Shown: positions 23,942 to 32,928, counted from the first letter of the stretch. The stretch: DNA of 64,000 bases from Enterenecus faecium (GCA_018713215.1 DVFO01000090.1:22791-86790); one strand, 5' to 3'. The notes: a model not told the origin generated them from the sequence alone. Translations and numbers: made by a program.

Positions 23942-24757
23942 ATGCCATCTTATTTGGCTGACTACCATACCCACACCCACCTGTCCGGCGACTCCAAATC
24001 CCAGCTGTGGGAAAACCTCAACGCCGCCTGTCAGGCGGGGATTCCCGAACTGTGCATGACCGAGCACTGGAACCTCTTAAACCAGCGGGGGGAACGCCTT
24101 CCCACTCACTATGACTTTGATGCCGTACTGAATCAGTGGGCAGCGCTCAAAGACGACTGGTCCCACCGGGTGGAGGTACGGGTGGGCATCGAGCTGGGCA
24201 ACAGCACCGTGGACACCGCCGCCGTCCAGGCCTGTCTGGACTTTCCCGAGCTGGACTTTGTCATCGGTTCCCTCCACTCGGTAAGCCTGGACCTGGGGGG
24301 CATCGGTATTTTCACCTATGCCAAGTCCTGCACCGACCCCCAGCGGGCCAACACCGTTTTGGAGGACTACATCCGGCAGATGGAGGAACTGGTGGAGGAC
24401 GGCACCTTTGACGTGCTGGGCCATATCATCTATCCCCTGCGCTACTTCTCCCCGGACTTCCACCTCACCCTGGACCCCTGGCAGGACCGGCTGGACGAAA
24501 TTCTCCGGCGGGTCATCCACAGCGGCAAGGGCATCGAATTGAACACCACCCAGGGCACCACCGTCCGCCAATGGCTTCCCCTGCTCACCCGCTACCGGGA
24601 GCTGGGGGGTGAAATCCTCACTTTGGGCTCGGATGCCCACCGCCCCCAGTTCATCGGGGCAGGCTTCCAGGAGGCCGCCCAGATGCTCCAACACCTGGGC
24701 TACCGCTACGTGTGTACCTATCGCCAGAGAAAGCCCCAATTTCACTCCATCCGCTGA
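23942..24757 (+). CDS. PHP-domain phosphatase (HisK-like histidinol-phosphatase family)
   Basis: 271 residues. Metal motifs of the PHP fold: ADYHTHTHLSGDSK at the start, LCMTEHWN, VGIELGN, FVIGSLHSV, DVLGHIIYPLRY and LTLGSDAHRPQFIG. Order and length (~270) fit HisK-type histidinol phosphate phosphatases, which act on L-histidinol phosphate in histidine synthesis. Other PHP phosphoesterases have the same fold and no his genes are nearby, so substrate is open. GAAGG precedes the ATG. A CoA-binding-domain gene follows at 37 nt. Confidence 0.83.
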   Translation: MPSYLADYHTHTHLSGDSKSQLWENLNAACQAGIPELCMTEHWNLLNQRGERLPTHYDFDAVLNQWAALKDDWSHRVEVRVGIELGNSTVDTAAVQACLDFPELDFVIGSLHSVSLDLGGIGIFTYAKSCTDPQRANTVLEDYIRQMEELVEDGTFDVLGHIIYPLRYFSPDFHLTLDPWQDRLDEILRRVIHSGKGIELNTTQGTTVRQWLPLLTRYRELGGEILTLGSDAHRPQFIGAGFQEAAQMLQHLGYRYVCTYRQRKPQFHSIR

Positions 24758-24794
24758 CGTCACCCCTACCATCAGACAAAAAGGAGGTATCTTC

Positions 24795-25151
24795 ATGGAA
24801 CTCAAGGAAATCATGGCCCTGTCCCGCTTCGCCGTTTTGGGCGATACCCTCAACCCGGAAAAATACGCCTATAAGATCAAGCACGCCCTTCTGGAGAAGG
24901 GCTACACCGTCTATCCCGTGGGCAAGGAGCTGGCCTCTCTCAACGACATCCCGGACGACATCGATGTCATCGACCTGTGCATCCACCCCACCAAGGGTCT
25001 GAACCTGCTTCAGGAGTGCAAAAAGCCCTTCCGCTGCGTGCTCATCCAGCCCGGTGCTTCCAACGAGGCCCTGCTGGCCTACCTCCAAGAGCACCACATT
25101 CCCTACCTGGACGGCTGCGCCCTGGTGGGCCTCCGGCTGTACAGCAAATAA
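24795..25151 (+). CDS. CoA-binding domain protein
   Basis: 118 residues forming a single Rossmann-type CoA-binding domain: FAVLGDTLNPEKYAYKIKHA, LLEKGYTVYPVGKEL, DVIDLCIHPTKGLNLLQECK and CVLIQPGASNEALLAYLQE, ending VGLRLYSK. Similar to YccU/YneT-like proteins whose role is unknown. The domain here shows GDTLNPEKYAY in place of the usual Asn-Pro-Lys/Arg CoA loop. AAGGAGG is 7 nt before the ATG. A strong terminator follows. Confidence 0.85.
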   Translation: MELKEIMALSRFAVLGDTLNPEKYAYKIKHALLEKGYTVYPVGKELASLNDIPDDIDVIDLCIHPTKGLNLLQECKKPFRCVLIQPGASNEALLAYLQEHHIPYLDGCALVGLRLYSK

Positions 25152-25171
25152 GCCCCATCCCCATGACAACA

Positions 25172-25214
25172 ACCGCCCCGGCTCTCGTTTCTCAAGAGCC
25201 GGGGCGGTTTTCCT
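25172..25214. terminator. Intrinsic terminator between CoA-binding gene and modC
   Basis: 15-bp stem AACCGCCCCGGCTCT / AGAGCCGGGGCGGTT with a 9-nt loop, then TTTTCC. It serves the plus-strand gene and, by its A-run, the convergent molybdate operon. Confidence 0.9.
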
Positions 25215-25218
25215 ATCT

Positions 25219-26235
25219 TCATTCATCTGTCAGAGGGAGCAGTTTGGAAGGCGGCAGCTCGATCCACACCCCCTGGGCATGGTCCACGGCCTGCCAGTCC
25301 CAGTTGTACACCTCCATTTGCAGCGCTCCCGCTCCACATGCCAGGGACACATACACCGAGAAGGGCCCCTGGTCCACCTGGGCACAGCGGCAAAACAGCC
25401 GGTATTCGCCGGGGCCATCCACCAGACGGATGTGGTGGGGCTGGATCGCCACATAGGCGGCATTCCGGGGCACCTGCACCGGGAGGCCCCAGGCTGTAGC
25501 ATGTGTCCCTCCATTTCCTACATGCTCCACCGGGGAGATATTGGGGCAGCCCATGAGACGGCAGGCCGACAAGGTGCGAGGATGGTTGAAAAACTCCTCT
25601 GTGGTCTGCATGGGCTGGGAAGCCCCGTGGTGGACCACACACACCTGATGGCACATCCGCCGCACCTCGTCCCGGCTGTGGGTAACCATAAGGCAGGGGC
25701 CGGAGAACTGCTCCAGAAACCAGGACAGCTCCCCCTGAATCTCCCCTCTCAGGTGGGTGTCCAGAGAGGAAAAGGGCTCATCCAGCAGCAGCACCTGGGG
25801 CTGGGCAGCCAGAATCCGGGCCAGGGCCACCCGCTGCTGCTGTCCCCCGGAGAGCTGACGGGGGCGCTTGTGTCGATGCTCCTGCAACTGAAAGCGGTGC
25901 AGCAGCTCCTCCACCGCCCCTCGGTCCTGGGCAGCCACGGCGATGTTCTGCTCCACGGTGTAGTGGGGAAAGAGGGCGTACTGCTGGAAGAGATACCCCA
26001 CCTTTCGCTGCTGGGGCGGCAGGTTCACCCCCTGTTTGTGGTCAAACAGCACTCGACCGTCTAGTTCGATGTGTCCTGCGTCCGGGGTGAGCAGTCCGGC
26101 AATACACCGCAGTGTCACCGTCTTGCCGCTGCCTGAGGCGCCCAGCAGTCCGGTCACCTCCTCCAAAGGGGCAGTAAAGGAGACCCGGAGCCGGAATTTC
26201 CCCAGCTGTTTTTCGATGTCTACCGTCAGGGACAT
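25219..26235 (-). CDS. modC: Molybdate ABC transporter ATPase
   Basis: 338 residues. Walker A LLGASGSGKTVTLRCI, Q-loop YLFQQYALFPHYTVEQN, signature LSGGQQQRVALARIL, Walker B VLLLDEPFSSLD and switch His VTHSRDEV. A C-terminal ~110-residue part follows, where a MOP/TOBE-like regulatory domain is expected. I prefer the ATG at 26235, where GGAGAGG is 8 nt upstream; a GTG at 26244 overlapping the modB stop is the alternative. Last gene of the molybdenum operon. Confidence 0.9.
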   Translation of the reverse strand: MSLTVDIEKQLGKFRLRVSFTAPLEEVTGLLGASGSGKTVTLRCIAGLLTPDAGHIELDGRVLFDHKQGVNLPPQQRKVGYLFQQYALFPHYTVEQNIAVAAQDRGAVEELLHRFQLQEHRHKRPRQLSGGQQQRVALARILAAQPQVLLLDEPFSSLDTHLRGEIQGELSWFLEQFSGPCLMVTHSRDEVRRMCHQVCVVHHGASQPMQTTEEFFNHPRTLSACRLMGCPNISPVEHVGNGGTHATAWGLPVQVPRNAAYVAIQPHHIRLVDGPGEYRLFCRCAQVDQGPFSVYVSLACGAGALQMEVYNWDWQAVDHAQGVWIELPPSKLLPLTDE

Positions 26236-26240
26236 GTCCG

Positions 26241-26897
26241 TCACCTCTCCTTGCGTTCCAACAGATTGATGGCCAGCAGCACCACCCCGGAGATGGCCAG
26301 ATTCACCAGCACCCAGCGCAGCGCCATAGTATCGTTACCCGTGCGCCAAAACTGATAGACCGTGGTGGAGATGGTAGCGGTCTTTCCCGGGGTATACCCT
26401 GCGATCATGGAGGTGGCCCCGTACTCCCCCAGAGCCCGGGCGAAGGCCAGCACCGTTCCCGCCAAAATTCCCTGGCGGCAGCAGGGCAGCTGAATGTGCC
26501 AAAAAATCCACACATTTCCCCGCCCCAAGGTGCGGGCGGCATCGGTGAGGGTGGTATCATAGCTCTCAAAGGCCCCCCGGGCGGTGCGGTACATCAGGGG
26601 GAAGGCCACCACCGCCGAGGAAAACACCCCCGCATACCACACCATGGTCAGACGCACATCCAGCAAGCGGGCCACCACACTCCCCACTGCCCCGTTGGGT
26701 CCCAACAGGCACAGCAGCAGATAGCCCACCACCGTAGGGGGCAGCACCAGGGGCAGGGTGAGCACCACGTCCAGAACCCCCTTCACCACCGGATGGCACC
26801 GAGAGATCACCTGGGCCGCCCACAGGCCCACAAAGAAGATGAGGGCGGTGGACAGGGCGGCAATGCGCAGAGAGTTGAAGAGTGGATACAGGTCCAT
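26241..26897 (-). CDS. modB: Molybdate ABC transporter permease
   Basis: 218 residues with five to six membrane helices and the permease EAA-type loop (AARTLGRGNVWIFWHIQLPC ... ALGEYGATSMIAGYTPGKTA). LPLVLPPTVVGYLLLCLLG is typical for ModB. It forms the membrane channel with ModC and receives molybdate or tungstate from ModA. The start codon shares a base with the modA stop (TGATG). Confidence 0.93.
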   Translation of the reverse strand: MDLYPLFNSLRIAALSTALIFFVGLWAAQVISRCHPVVKGVLDVVLTLPLVLPPTVVGYLLLCLLGPNGAVGSVVARLLDVRLTMVWYAGVFSSAVVAFPLMYRTARGAFESYDTTLTDAARTLGRGNVWIFWHIQLPCCRQGILAGTVLAFARALGEYGATSMIAGYTPGKTATISTTVYQFWRTGNDTMALRWVLVNLAISGVVLLAINLLERKER

Positions 26898-27733
26898 CAG
26901 TTCTCCCCTTGGGCAATCAGGGTGAAGCCCACATCCTTCCAGACTGAGATGGCCTCCTCATTGGTATAGAGATAGGTGAGAAAATCCTCTGCTGCGTCAT
27001 AGCTGTCCGCCTCTCCGCTCTTCATCACGGCGGCAGGATAGATCACCTGCTGGCACATCTCCGGCGTGGCGGCATCCGCCACGTTGAGGCCATAGGTGCT
27101 GGCGTCGGTGGCATACACCATACCGGCGTCCACCACCCCCTCCTGCACCTGGCGGGCCACCTCCGAGACGTTGGAGGCGTAGGTCACCTTGCCCTGGTCC
27201 TCCAGCTGGTCCAGAGAGTAGCCCAGGTAGTCCAAAATCTCCAGAGAGTAGGCTCCCACCGGCACGTCATCGTTGCCAATGCACAGCAGATAGTCCCCGG
27301 ACGCAAGGTCGCTAAAGGAGTTGAGCTTACCAGGATTCTCCGGAGGCACTGCCAGCACCACCTGATTTTCCAGCAAGTCGATGCGGGTGTCCGAGTAGAC
27401 AAAGTCCAGGCCGTCGGTGTTGGCCCCGGTGGTGTCCTGGCTGTCCAGCTGATTCATCTGCTTCTGGGCCGCCGAGAGGAACAGGTCACACACCGCCCCC
27501 TCCTCAATCTGGGTCTTTAAGGTCCCGGAGGAGTCAAAGGTAAAGGTGAGCTTGACATCTTCGTGCTGGGCCTCATAGGTCTGGGCAATCTGGGTCAGGG
27601 CAGATTCCAGAGAGGCAGCGGCAAATACCACCACCTCCGTCTGCTCTGAGGTGGTAGGAGCGGAGTGACAGCCCCACATGGGCAGCAGCAGGGCACTCAT
27701 GAGGCAGGCGCATACCAGTGGCTTCCGTTTCAT
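26897..27733 (-). CDS. modA: Molybdate-binding lipoprotein
   Basis: 278 residues. Lipoprotein signal LMSALLLPMWGCHSA with the anchoring Cys. The mature domain has ModA hallmarks: VVVFAAASLESALTQIAQTY (the AAAS oxyanion loop), LTFTFDSSGTLKTQIEEGA, CDLFLSAAQKQMN and MVYATDASTYG. It captures molybdate or tungstate outside the membrane. GGAGGAGAG precedes the ATG; the start overlaps the mogA stop by 4 nt. Confidence 0.93.
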   Translation of the reverse strand: MKRKPLVCACLMSALLLPMWGCHSAPTTSEQTEVVVFAAASLESALTQIAQTYEAQHEDVKLTFTFDSSGTLKTQIEEGAVCDLFLSAAQKQMNQLDSQDTTGANTDGLDFVYSDTRIDLLENQVVLAVPPENPGKLNSFSDLASGDYLLCIGNDDVPVGAYSLEILDYLGYSLDQLEDQGKVTYASNVSEVARQVQEGVVDAGMVYATDASTYGLNVADAATPEMCQQVIYPAAVMKSGEADSYDAAEDFLTYLYTNEEAISVWKDVGFTLIAQGEN

Positions 27734-28230
27734 GTTCTCTCCTCCGTTCGGGCACAGTTTCCACTCTGCCCTGTCAAAATTTCCAGGCCGTGGGCCAGAG
27801 GCGGCAGAATGTACTCCAGGCACTCCCCCACCGCCTTGGGACTGCCCGGCAAATTCACAATCAGGGTCTGGGCTCGGATGCCCGCCGTGGCACGGCTGAG
27901 CATGGCCTTGGGGGTGATTCGCAGGGAGTGGTAGCGCATACCCTCGGCTATCCCCGGGGCGGGGCGCTGAATGGCCTGGGCCGTGGCCTCTGGGGTCAGG
28001 TCCCGGGGAGAAAATCCGGTGCCCCCGGTGGTGAGAATGAGGTCTGCCCGGTTCTCGTCACACAGTTGGCATAGCGTGGTGTACAGGGGTTCCAGCCCGT
28101 CGGGGAGCAGCTGGGTATACACCACTTGGTGTCCCTCCTGCTCCACCATGCGGGCAATGAGGGGCCCGCTTTTGTCCTCTCGTGTCCCGGCATAGCCAGA
28201 ATCACTGAGGGTCAAAATGGCAACTCTCAT
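27730..28230 (-). CDS. mogA: Molybdopterin adenylyltransferase MogA/MoaB-like
   Basis: 166 residues. MRVAILTLSDSGYAGTREDK start, LILTTGGTGFSPRDLTPEAT (the MPT-binding TTGGTG loop and DxTPEA motif) and NLPGSPKAVGECLEYILPP. It activates molybdopterin by adenylation before metal insertion. GGGAGGGAGAAGC precedes the ATG; both ends overlap neighbours by 4 nt (ATGA), consistent with one coupled operon. Confidence 0.93.
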   Translation of the reverse strand: MRVAILTLSDSGYAGTREDKSGPLIARMVEQEGHQVVYTQLLPDGLEPLYTTLCQLCDENRADLILTTGGTGFSPRDLTPEATAQAIQRPAPGIAEGMRYHSLRITPKAMLSRATAGIRAQTLIVNLPGSPKAVGECLEYILPPLAHGLEILTGQSGNCARTEERT

Positions 28231-28667
28231 GCTTCTCCCTCCCAGATGGTCAGCGCATCCCCCACAGAGATGGTCCCCCCGTGGAGCACCCGGGTGAAGA
28301 CTCCCTCCCGGGGCATGATGCAGTCCCCCATCACCTTGTAAATTTCGCAGTGGGCGTGGCACTCCTTCCCCACCTGGGTCAGCTCCAGCACCACGTCCCC
28401 ACACCGGAACTTGGTGCCAATGGGTAGGGTCTTGAAGTCAAAGCCTGATACCACCAGGTTCTCTCCAAAAGCCCCGTGGTCCACCACAGCGCCCCGGGCC
28501 CGAAAAGCCTCAACCTGCTCATGGGACAGAAGAGACACCTGTCGATGCCACTTCCCGGCGTGGGCGTCCCCCTGAATCCCCCAGTCCTCCACAAAGGTGG
28601 CGGTGTTCACATTTCTCTTCTGGGTCCCCTTCTTCTCGCTGATACACACAGCCATCACTTGTCCCAT
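28227..28667 (-). CDS. MOSC domain protein
   Basis: 146 residues. MOSC signature: GIQGDAHAGKWHRQVSLLSH, GAFGENLVVSGFDFKTLPIG, CGDVVLELTQVGKECHAHCE and HGGTISVGDAL. The conserved Cys of this class is in GKECHAHC. MOSC domains bind sulfur-carrying molybdenum cofactor. The ATG at 28667 has AGGAGG at 9 nt; the ATG three codons earlier sits on top of the RBS. MOSC next to mogA is a frequent arrangement in clostridia. Confidence 0.88.
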   Translation of the reverse strand: MGQVMAVCISEKKGTQKRNVNTATFVEDWGIQGDAHAGKWHRQVSLLSHEQVEAFRARGAVVDHGAFGENLVVSGFDFKTLPIGTKFRCGDVVLELTQVGKECHAHCEIYKVMGDCIMPREGVFTRVLHGGTISVGDALTIWEGEA

Positions 28668-28672
28668 GGGCC

Positions 28673-29650
28673 TCATCCTCCTATTTGGTTCATGTTGTGT
28701 TTCTCGTCTCTCGCCTGGGTCTGGGTGGAAAAGTGGTGCCCGACGGGTTTGTGGTACATGGCCTGTTCCAGAGCGCCCTCCAACGCCGAGAGAGAGACCC
28801 CCTCCCCCAGATACGGCTTTACATCCACCCCGTCCTGATATTGCAGGCAGGTTTTCAAGTGACCATCGGCGGTCAAACGCACTCGGTTACACTGGTGGCA
28901 AAACTGGTGGCTCAATGCACTGATAAATCCCACTTTCCCTGCAAACCCGGAGAAGGTGACATAGGTCCCAGGCCCTGCTCCCTTAGGGTTGGCACAGGGC
29001 ACAGGAGTGCCAAAGGCGTCGGTCAACCGCTCCATCACCTGCTCCTGGGACAATCCGTGGCGGTCCCGCCCCAGTCCGATGGGCATCAACTCAATAAACC
29101 GCACGGAGATCTCCCGCTCCTGGGCCAATCTGGCCAGAGGCACCACCTGGTCCTCATTGAACTGGGTGGGAACACAGTTCACTTTGACTGTCAAGCCGGG
29201 AGTGCCTGCCGCAGCCTCCAGCCCCTCCAAGACCTGGGGCAGCAGCCCCTCCCGGCGGGTGATGGCTGCAAACTGCTGAGGGTCCAAGGTGTCCAAACTC
29301 AGGTTCACCCCATCCAGCCCCGCCTGGAGCAGCTGGGGCAGCTGTTGGGCCAACAGCACCCCATTGGTGGTAAGGGCGACCGATTCAATCCCCGCTACCC
29401 CTTTGACCATCTCCACCAGGCGGTACAGCTGGGGGCGCACCAGGGGCTCTCCTCCGGTGAGGCGGATGTGGCGCACACCCAAACGGGACGCCGCCTCCAC
29501 CACCTGGGTGATCTGCTCATAGGTGAGAATCTGGCTATGGGGCATCCATTCCACCCCCTCCTCCGGCATGCAGTATACACACCGCAGGTTGCACCGATCG
29601 GTGACGGAAATCCTCAGATAACAGATGTCCCGCCCATATCGGTCTCTCAT
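28673..29650 (-). CDS. moaA: GTP 3',8-cyclase
   Basis: 325 residues. Radical-SAM cluster CNLRCVYCMPEEG near residue 20, RLTGGEPLVRPQL, and the second cluster in the C-terminal part (FCHQCNRVRLTADGHLKTC). The chain ends in GG, the mobile tail MoaA needs for activity. It starts molybdopterin synthesis by converting GTP to 3',8-cyclo-7,8-dihydro-GTP. The ATG overlaps the mobB stop by 4 nt. Confidence 0.96.
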   Translation of the reverse strand: MRDRYGRDICYLRISVTDRCNLRCVYCMPEEGVEWMPHSQILTYEQITQVVEAASRLGVRHIRLTGGEPLVRPQLYRLVEMVKGVAGIESVALTTNGVLLAQQLPQLLQAGLDGVNLSLDTLDPQQFAAITRREGLLPQVLEGLEAAAGTPGLTVKVNCVPTQFNEDQVVPLARLAQEREISVRFIELMPIGLGRDRHGLSQEQVMERLTDAFGTPVPCANPKGAGPGTYVTFSGFAGKVGFISALSHQFCHQCNRVRLTADGHLKTCLQYQDGVDVKPYLGEGVSLSALEGALEQAMYHKPVGHHFSTQTQARDEKHNMNQIGG

Positions 29651-30156
29651 GTGCTCCGCCCCCTCTCCAGGTATTTCATCAAAAAGTCCGCCACCCCCGC
29701 CGGGTCGTTAAGGGACAGAGTGGGTATCCCTGGCAAACACAGCGTGGTATCCGTGACCAAGGCCAGCAAGGTGGCGGGGTCGCACACCGACTGGGTGGAG
29801 TTTCCCGCCCGCACCAGCTCCAGCTTGGGCCAGGGGCTGTGCTTCCCCCCTTCCAGTAGAATGAGGTCCGCCTGGGGAAAGAGCTCCAACAGCCCAGGCA
29901 GGTCTGGCGTCTGACGCCAGATCACTTTGGTGGTCTCCCCGTCGTAAATGGCGGCCCCCATAGCCCCAGCCTGGAGATATCGTCCCGTGTCCGTGTTTGG
30001 CGGCTCGGGCTGGAAGGTGTGGCCGTCGTGCTTGATCACCGCCACCTGTACTCCAGCCCGATGAAAGTGGGGGAGCATGGCGGTAATAAGGGTAGTCTTG
30101 CCGGAGTTTTTCACCCCGGACACCGCCACCACCGTGGGTTTACTGGCCACGCTCAT
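29647..30156 (-). CDS. mobB: Molybdopterin-guanine dinucleotide biosynthesis protein MobB
   Basis: 169 residues from the ATG at 30156. P-loop VAVSGVKNSGKTTLITAMLP, VAVIKHDGHTFQPEPPNTDT and DLILLEGGKHSPWPKLELVR are the family motifs. MobB is a GTP-binding helper of MobA in making Mo-bis-MGD. No mobA is visible in the window. The start lies 17 nt inside the moaC 3' end. Confidence 0.92.
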   Translation of the reverse strand: MSVASKPTVVAVSGVKNSGKTTLITAMLPHFHRAGVQVAVIKHDGHTFQPEPPNTDTGRYLQAGAMGAAIYDGETTKVIWRQTPDLPGLLELFPQADLILLEGGKHSPWPKLELVRAGNSTQSVCDPATLLALVTDTTLCLPGIPTLSLNDPAGVADFLMKYLERGRST

Positions 30157-30622
30157 ATACCCCCGACTTGCCCCCCTCTTTGTGCACCAGGTGGATGTCC
30201 CCCAGCTCCATACTCTTATCCATAGCCTTGCACATGTCGTAGATGGTGAGCAGGGCCACACTGACCCCGGTGAGTGCCTCCATCTCCACTCCAGTCTTTC
30301 CGGTGAGCTTGGCGGTACACCGGGCTTTCACCGCGCTTTGCTGAGGCATCAGCTCAAAGTCCACGCTGACGTGGCTCAGCGCCAACGGGTGACACAGGGG
30401 GATGAGGTCGCTGGTGCGCTTGGCGGCCATAATTCCTGCCACCCGAGCCACACCCAGCACGTCCCCTTTGGCGGCAGTGCCGCCGGAAATGGCCTCCAGC
30501 ACCGCCTGGGAGACCCGGATGGTGCCCTCTGCCACAGCGGTACGCAGGGTGGGCTGTTTTTCTGAGACGTCCACCATAATGGCGTTTCCGTCGCTGTCAA
30601 AGTGATTGAATTTGGGTTCCAT
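30140..30622 (-). CDS. moaC: Cyclic pyranopterin monophosphate synthase
   Basis: 160 residues. FNHFDSDGNAIMVDVSEKQP, TAAKGDVLGVARVAGIMAAK, LIPLCHPLALSHVSVDFEL (the PLCHPL motif), GVEMEALTGVSVALLTIYDM (the EMEALT motif) and CKAMDK. It completes the first step after MoaA. GGGAGGAAGATACC precedes the ATG. Key catalytic residues (His in CHPL, Asp and Lys in YDMCKAMDK) are all present. Confidence 0.96.
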   Translation of the reverse strand: MEPKFNHFDSDGNAIMVDVSEKQPTLRTAVAEGTIRVSQAVLEAISGGTAAKGDVLGVARVAGIMAAKRTSDLIPLCHPLALSHVSVDFELMPQQSAVKARCTAKLTGKTGVEMEALTGVSVALLTIYDMCKAMDKSMELGDIHLVHKEGGKSGVYERGQ

Positions 30623-30640
30623 GGTATCTTCCTCCCGGAT

Positions 30641-31843
30641 TCACAGATAGACGGTGTACTTCTCCCCTACCTCCAAGTTTTGGCTTCCAGCGGGCACCTC
30701 CAACAGGCAGTTGCACCCCACCAGGGAGCGCAGCGACCCAGAGGAATGGCCCTGAGGCAGTCTCACATGCCCGTCCTGATACACCCCACGCAAAAATCGC
30801 CGCATACCGCTAGGGCGGTCAAAGGGGGTGTCCAGCACCGCCCGGCGTGTCTCAAGCTCAAATTGAAGCGCAGGGCACAGGGCGTGGAGCATAGGCCGCC
30901 CCAACAGCTCAAAGGTGGCAACCGCGGCAAAGGGATTGCCGGACAGGGACAGGATGGGCTTTCCATCCAGCAGAGAATACATGGCCGGGGTGCCCGGCTT
31001 CATCTGCACCCGCCAAAACACTTGCTGTGCTCCGGCCATAGGCAGGGCCTGGTGCAGTACATCCCGCTCCCCCACCGACACCCCGCCGGTGGTAATGAGG
31101 CAATCGCAGTGCTCCAACATCTTTCTCATCTGTTGGGCTGTCTCCTGGGGGGCGTCCCCCACAGTGGCACAGGTCACCGCTTCCACCCCCAGCTGGCGCA
31201 GCCGAGCGGACAGTAGATAGGAGTTGGCGGTGTAGATCTTTCCCGACGGGAGCGGGTGTACCTGAGGCGACACCACCTCGTCCCCCGTGACCAGCAGAGC
31301 CACCCGGGGACGGCGGTACACCCACACTTGGTCACACCCAGCGCTGGCCAACAGGCCCAGAGCGGCGGCGTCCAACCGGGTCCCAGCAGAGAGCAAACAG
31401 GTCCCGGCGGTATAGTCCTCCCCCCGCCCAATAAAGTTCTGATAGGCCCCCACGGAGGCATAGACCTGCACCGTTTTCTCTCCCAGGTCGGTGTCCTCCT
31501 GGCGCACCACACAGTCGCACCCCTGGGGCAACGGGGCCCCGGTCATAATGCGCACAGCGGTGCCCGGGGTGACCCTTTGGTGGGGCACCTCTCCAGCACA
31601 CACCCGCTCCACCACACGGAGAGAAACCGGGTGCTCTGGACATGCCCCCTGGACATTCTGGCTTTGCAGGGCGTAGCCGTCCAAGGGCGAGCGGTCAAAG
31701 GGGGGCTGGTCTATGGACGACCACACGTCCCGGCTCAACGTCCGGTCTAAAGCGTGGTCCAGGTTCACCCGCTCCTCCCCCAGAGGACGGAGCGAGGCCG
31801 TGGTCAGCGCCCAGGCCTCCTCCAATGAAATGCGTTCCCGCAT
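30641..31843 (-). CDS. moeA: Molybdopterin molybdenumtransferase
   Basis: 400 residues. N-terminal RISLEEAWALTTASLRPLGE, PPFDRSPLDGYALQSQNV, RIMTGAPLPQGCDCVVRQED, middle MPT domain CDCLITTGGVSVGERDVL, PGTPAMYSLLDGKPILSLSGNP-like stretch and a beta-barrel end (LEVPAGSQNLEVGEKYTVYL). MoeA inserts molybdate into adenylated MPT. Together with mogA it finishes Moco. Confidence 0.95.
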   Translation of the reverse strand: MRERISLEEAWALTTASLRPLGEERVNLDHALDRTLSRDVWSSIDQPPFDRSPLDGYALQSQNVQGACPEHPVSLRVVERVCAGEVPHQRVTPGTAVRIMTGAPLPQGCDCVVRQEDTDLGEKTVQVYASVGAYQNFIGRGEDYTAGTCLLSAGTRLDAAALGLLASAGCDQVWVYRRPRVALLVTGDEVVSPQVHPLPSGKIYTANSYLLSARLRQLGVEAVTCATVGDAPQETAQQMRKMLEHCDCLITTGGVSVGERDVLHQALPMAGAQQVFWRVQMKPGTPAMYSLLDGKPILSLSGNPFAAVATFELLGRPMLHALCPALQFELETRRAVLDTPFDRPSGMRRFLRGVYQDGHVRLPQGHSSGSLRSLVGCNCLLEVPAGSQNLEVGEKYTVYL

Positions 31844-31852
31844 CCTATCCCC

Positions 31853-32878
31853 TCACAGTCCTGTGCCAAAGGGACAGATGGGATAGTGGCACTGGGCACA
31901 GCCCAAACACAGCCCGCCGTGGCCCATCTTCTTGATGTCCCGGCGGTCAATGGGCAGCCCTGCGGCAATGCGAGGGAGCACCCGGTCAAAGATGGTGGCC
32001 TTGGCATACATCACACACCCTGGCAGGCCCAAAATGGGGGTCCCATCCTGGAAATAGCCCAGCAGGAACATGGCGCCGGGGAGCACCGGGGCACCGCAGG
32101 AGATGATCTTCGCTCCGGTGTCCTTGATGGCACCGGGAGTCTTATCGTCGGGGTCCACGCTCATGCCTCCGGTACACAAAATCATGTCCACACCTTTGGC
32201 GTGGAAGTCTAAGGCGGCAGCGGTGATGGCGGCCCGATCATCCCCCGGCAGACAATGGTGGGTGACGGTGATGCCGTAGGCAGCCAGCTTCTCCTTCACC
32301 ACCGGGGTAAAGCTGTCCTGAACAAGCCCCTTTGCCACCTCGCTGCCTGTGGTGATCACCCCGCAGGTACGCACCTTCCAGGGAGTCAGAGAGAGAATAG
32401 GGGTATCTCCTGCCCCCTCCTCCACCCGGCGCAGCCGTTCCTCTTCGACGACCAACGGGATAATGCGGGTACCTGCCAGCTTGTCCCCACGGCGTACCGG
32501 GGTATTGGTGTGGCGAGTGGCGATGATGATGGCATCATCGTCGTTGATGGCCTCCAGTCGGGCTACATCCACCTGGAACAGGCCGTCACAGTCTGCCAGT
32601 AACTCGATTTTCCCCTCCTTCACCGGAGTGGTGGTCATGTGCTCGTTGCGGCACAGCTTGCACAGGCGCTGGGCCGCCTCATTTTCATGGAGCATCCCCT
32701 CCTGCTGCTCCCACACGTAGAGGTGCTCTTTGCCCATGGACAGCAACACAGGGATGTCCTCGGGGGTGACGATGTGGCCCTTGCGGAACCGGGCATCCTT
32801 GGTGATGCCGGGGATGATCTGGGTCAGGTCATGGCACAGCACATGGCCCACTGCCTGACGAGTTTCAATGAGTTTCAT
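31853..32878 (-). CDS. Molybdopterin-binding MoeA/MogA-like protein with Cys-rich tail
   Basis: 341 residues, first gene of the operon; ATG at 32878 has GGAGG 8 nt upstream (a TTG upstream is unlikely). The C-terminal half holds a MoCF-binding domain: VRTCGVITTGSEVAKGLVQD, HHCLPGDDRAAITAAAL, DMILCTGGMSVDPDDKTPGA and GTPILGLPGCVMYAKATIFD. The N-terminal half starts MKLIETRQAVGHVLCHDLTQ, as in clostridial molybdopterin-binding proteins. The chain ends with CLGCAQCHYPICPFG, four closely spaced Cys that could ligate a cluster. Not a canonical moeA; function probably in Mo/W cofactor handling. Confidence 0.85.
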   Translation of the reverse strand: MKLIETRQAVGHVLCHDLTQIIPGITKDARFRKGHIVTPEDIPVLLSMGKEHLYVWEQQEGMLHENEAAQRLCKLCRNEHMTTTPVKEGKIELLADCDGLFQVDVARLEAINDDDAIIIATRHTNTPVRRGDKLAGTRIIPLVVEEERLRRVEEGAGDTPILSLTPWKVRTCGVITTGSEVAKGLVQDSFTPVVKEKLAAYGITVTHHCLPGDDRAAITAAALDFHAKGVDMILCTGGMSVDPDDKTPGAIKDTGAKIISCGAPVLPGAMFLLGYFQDGTPILGLPGCVMYAKATIFDRVLPRIAAGLPIDRRDIKKMGHGGLCLGCAQCHYPICPFGTGL

Positions 32879-32895
32879 GGGGCGTACCTCCAATC

Positions 32896-32928
32896 AAAAA
32901 AAGAGTGCCGTCTGAAAAGACAGCACTC
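32896..32928 (-). terminator. Terminator in the leader of the molybdenum operon
   Basis: Hairpin GAGTGC-C-GTCT / AGAC-A-GCACTC with a GAAA loop on the plus strand, followed on the minus strand by seven T. It lies between the leader RNA structure and the first RBS, so it is an attenuator. Confidence 0.88.
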
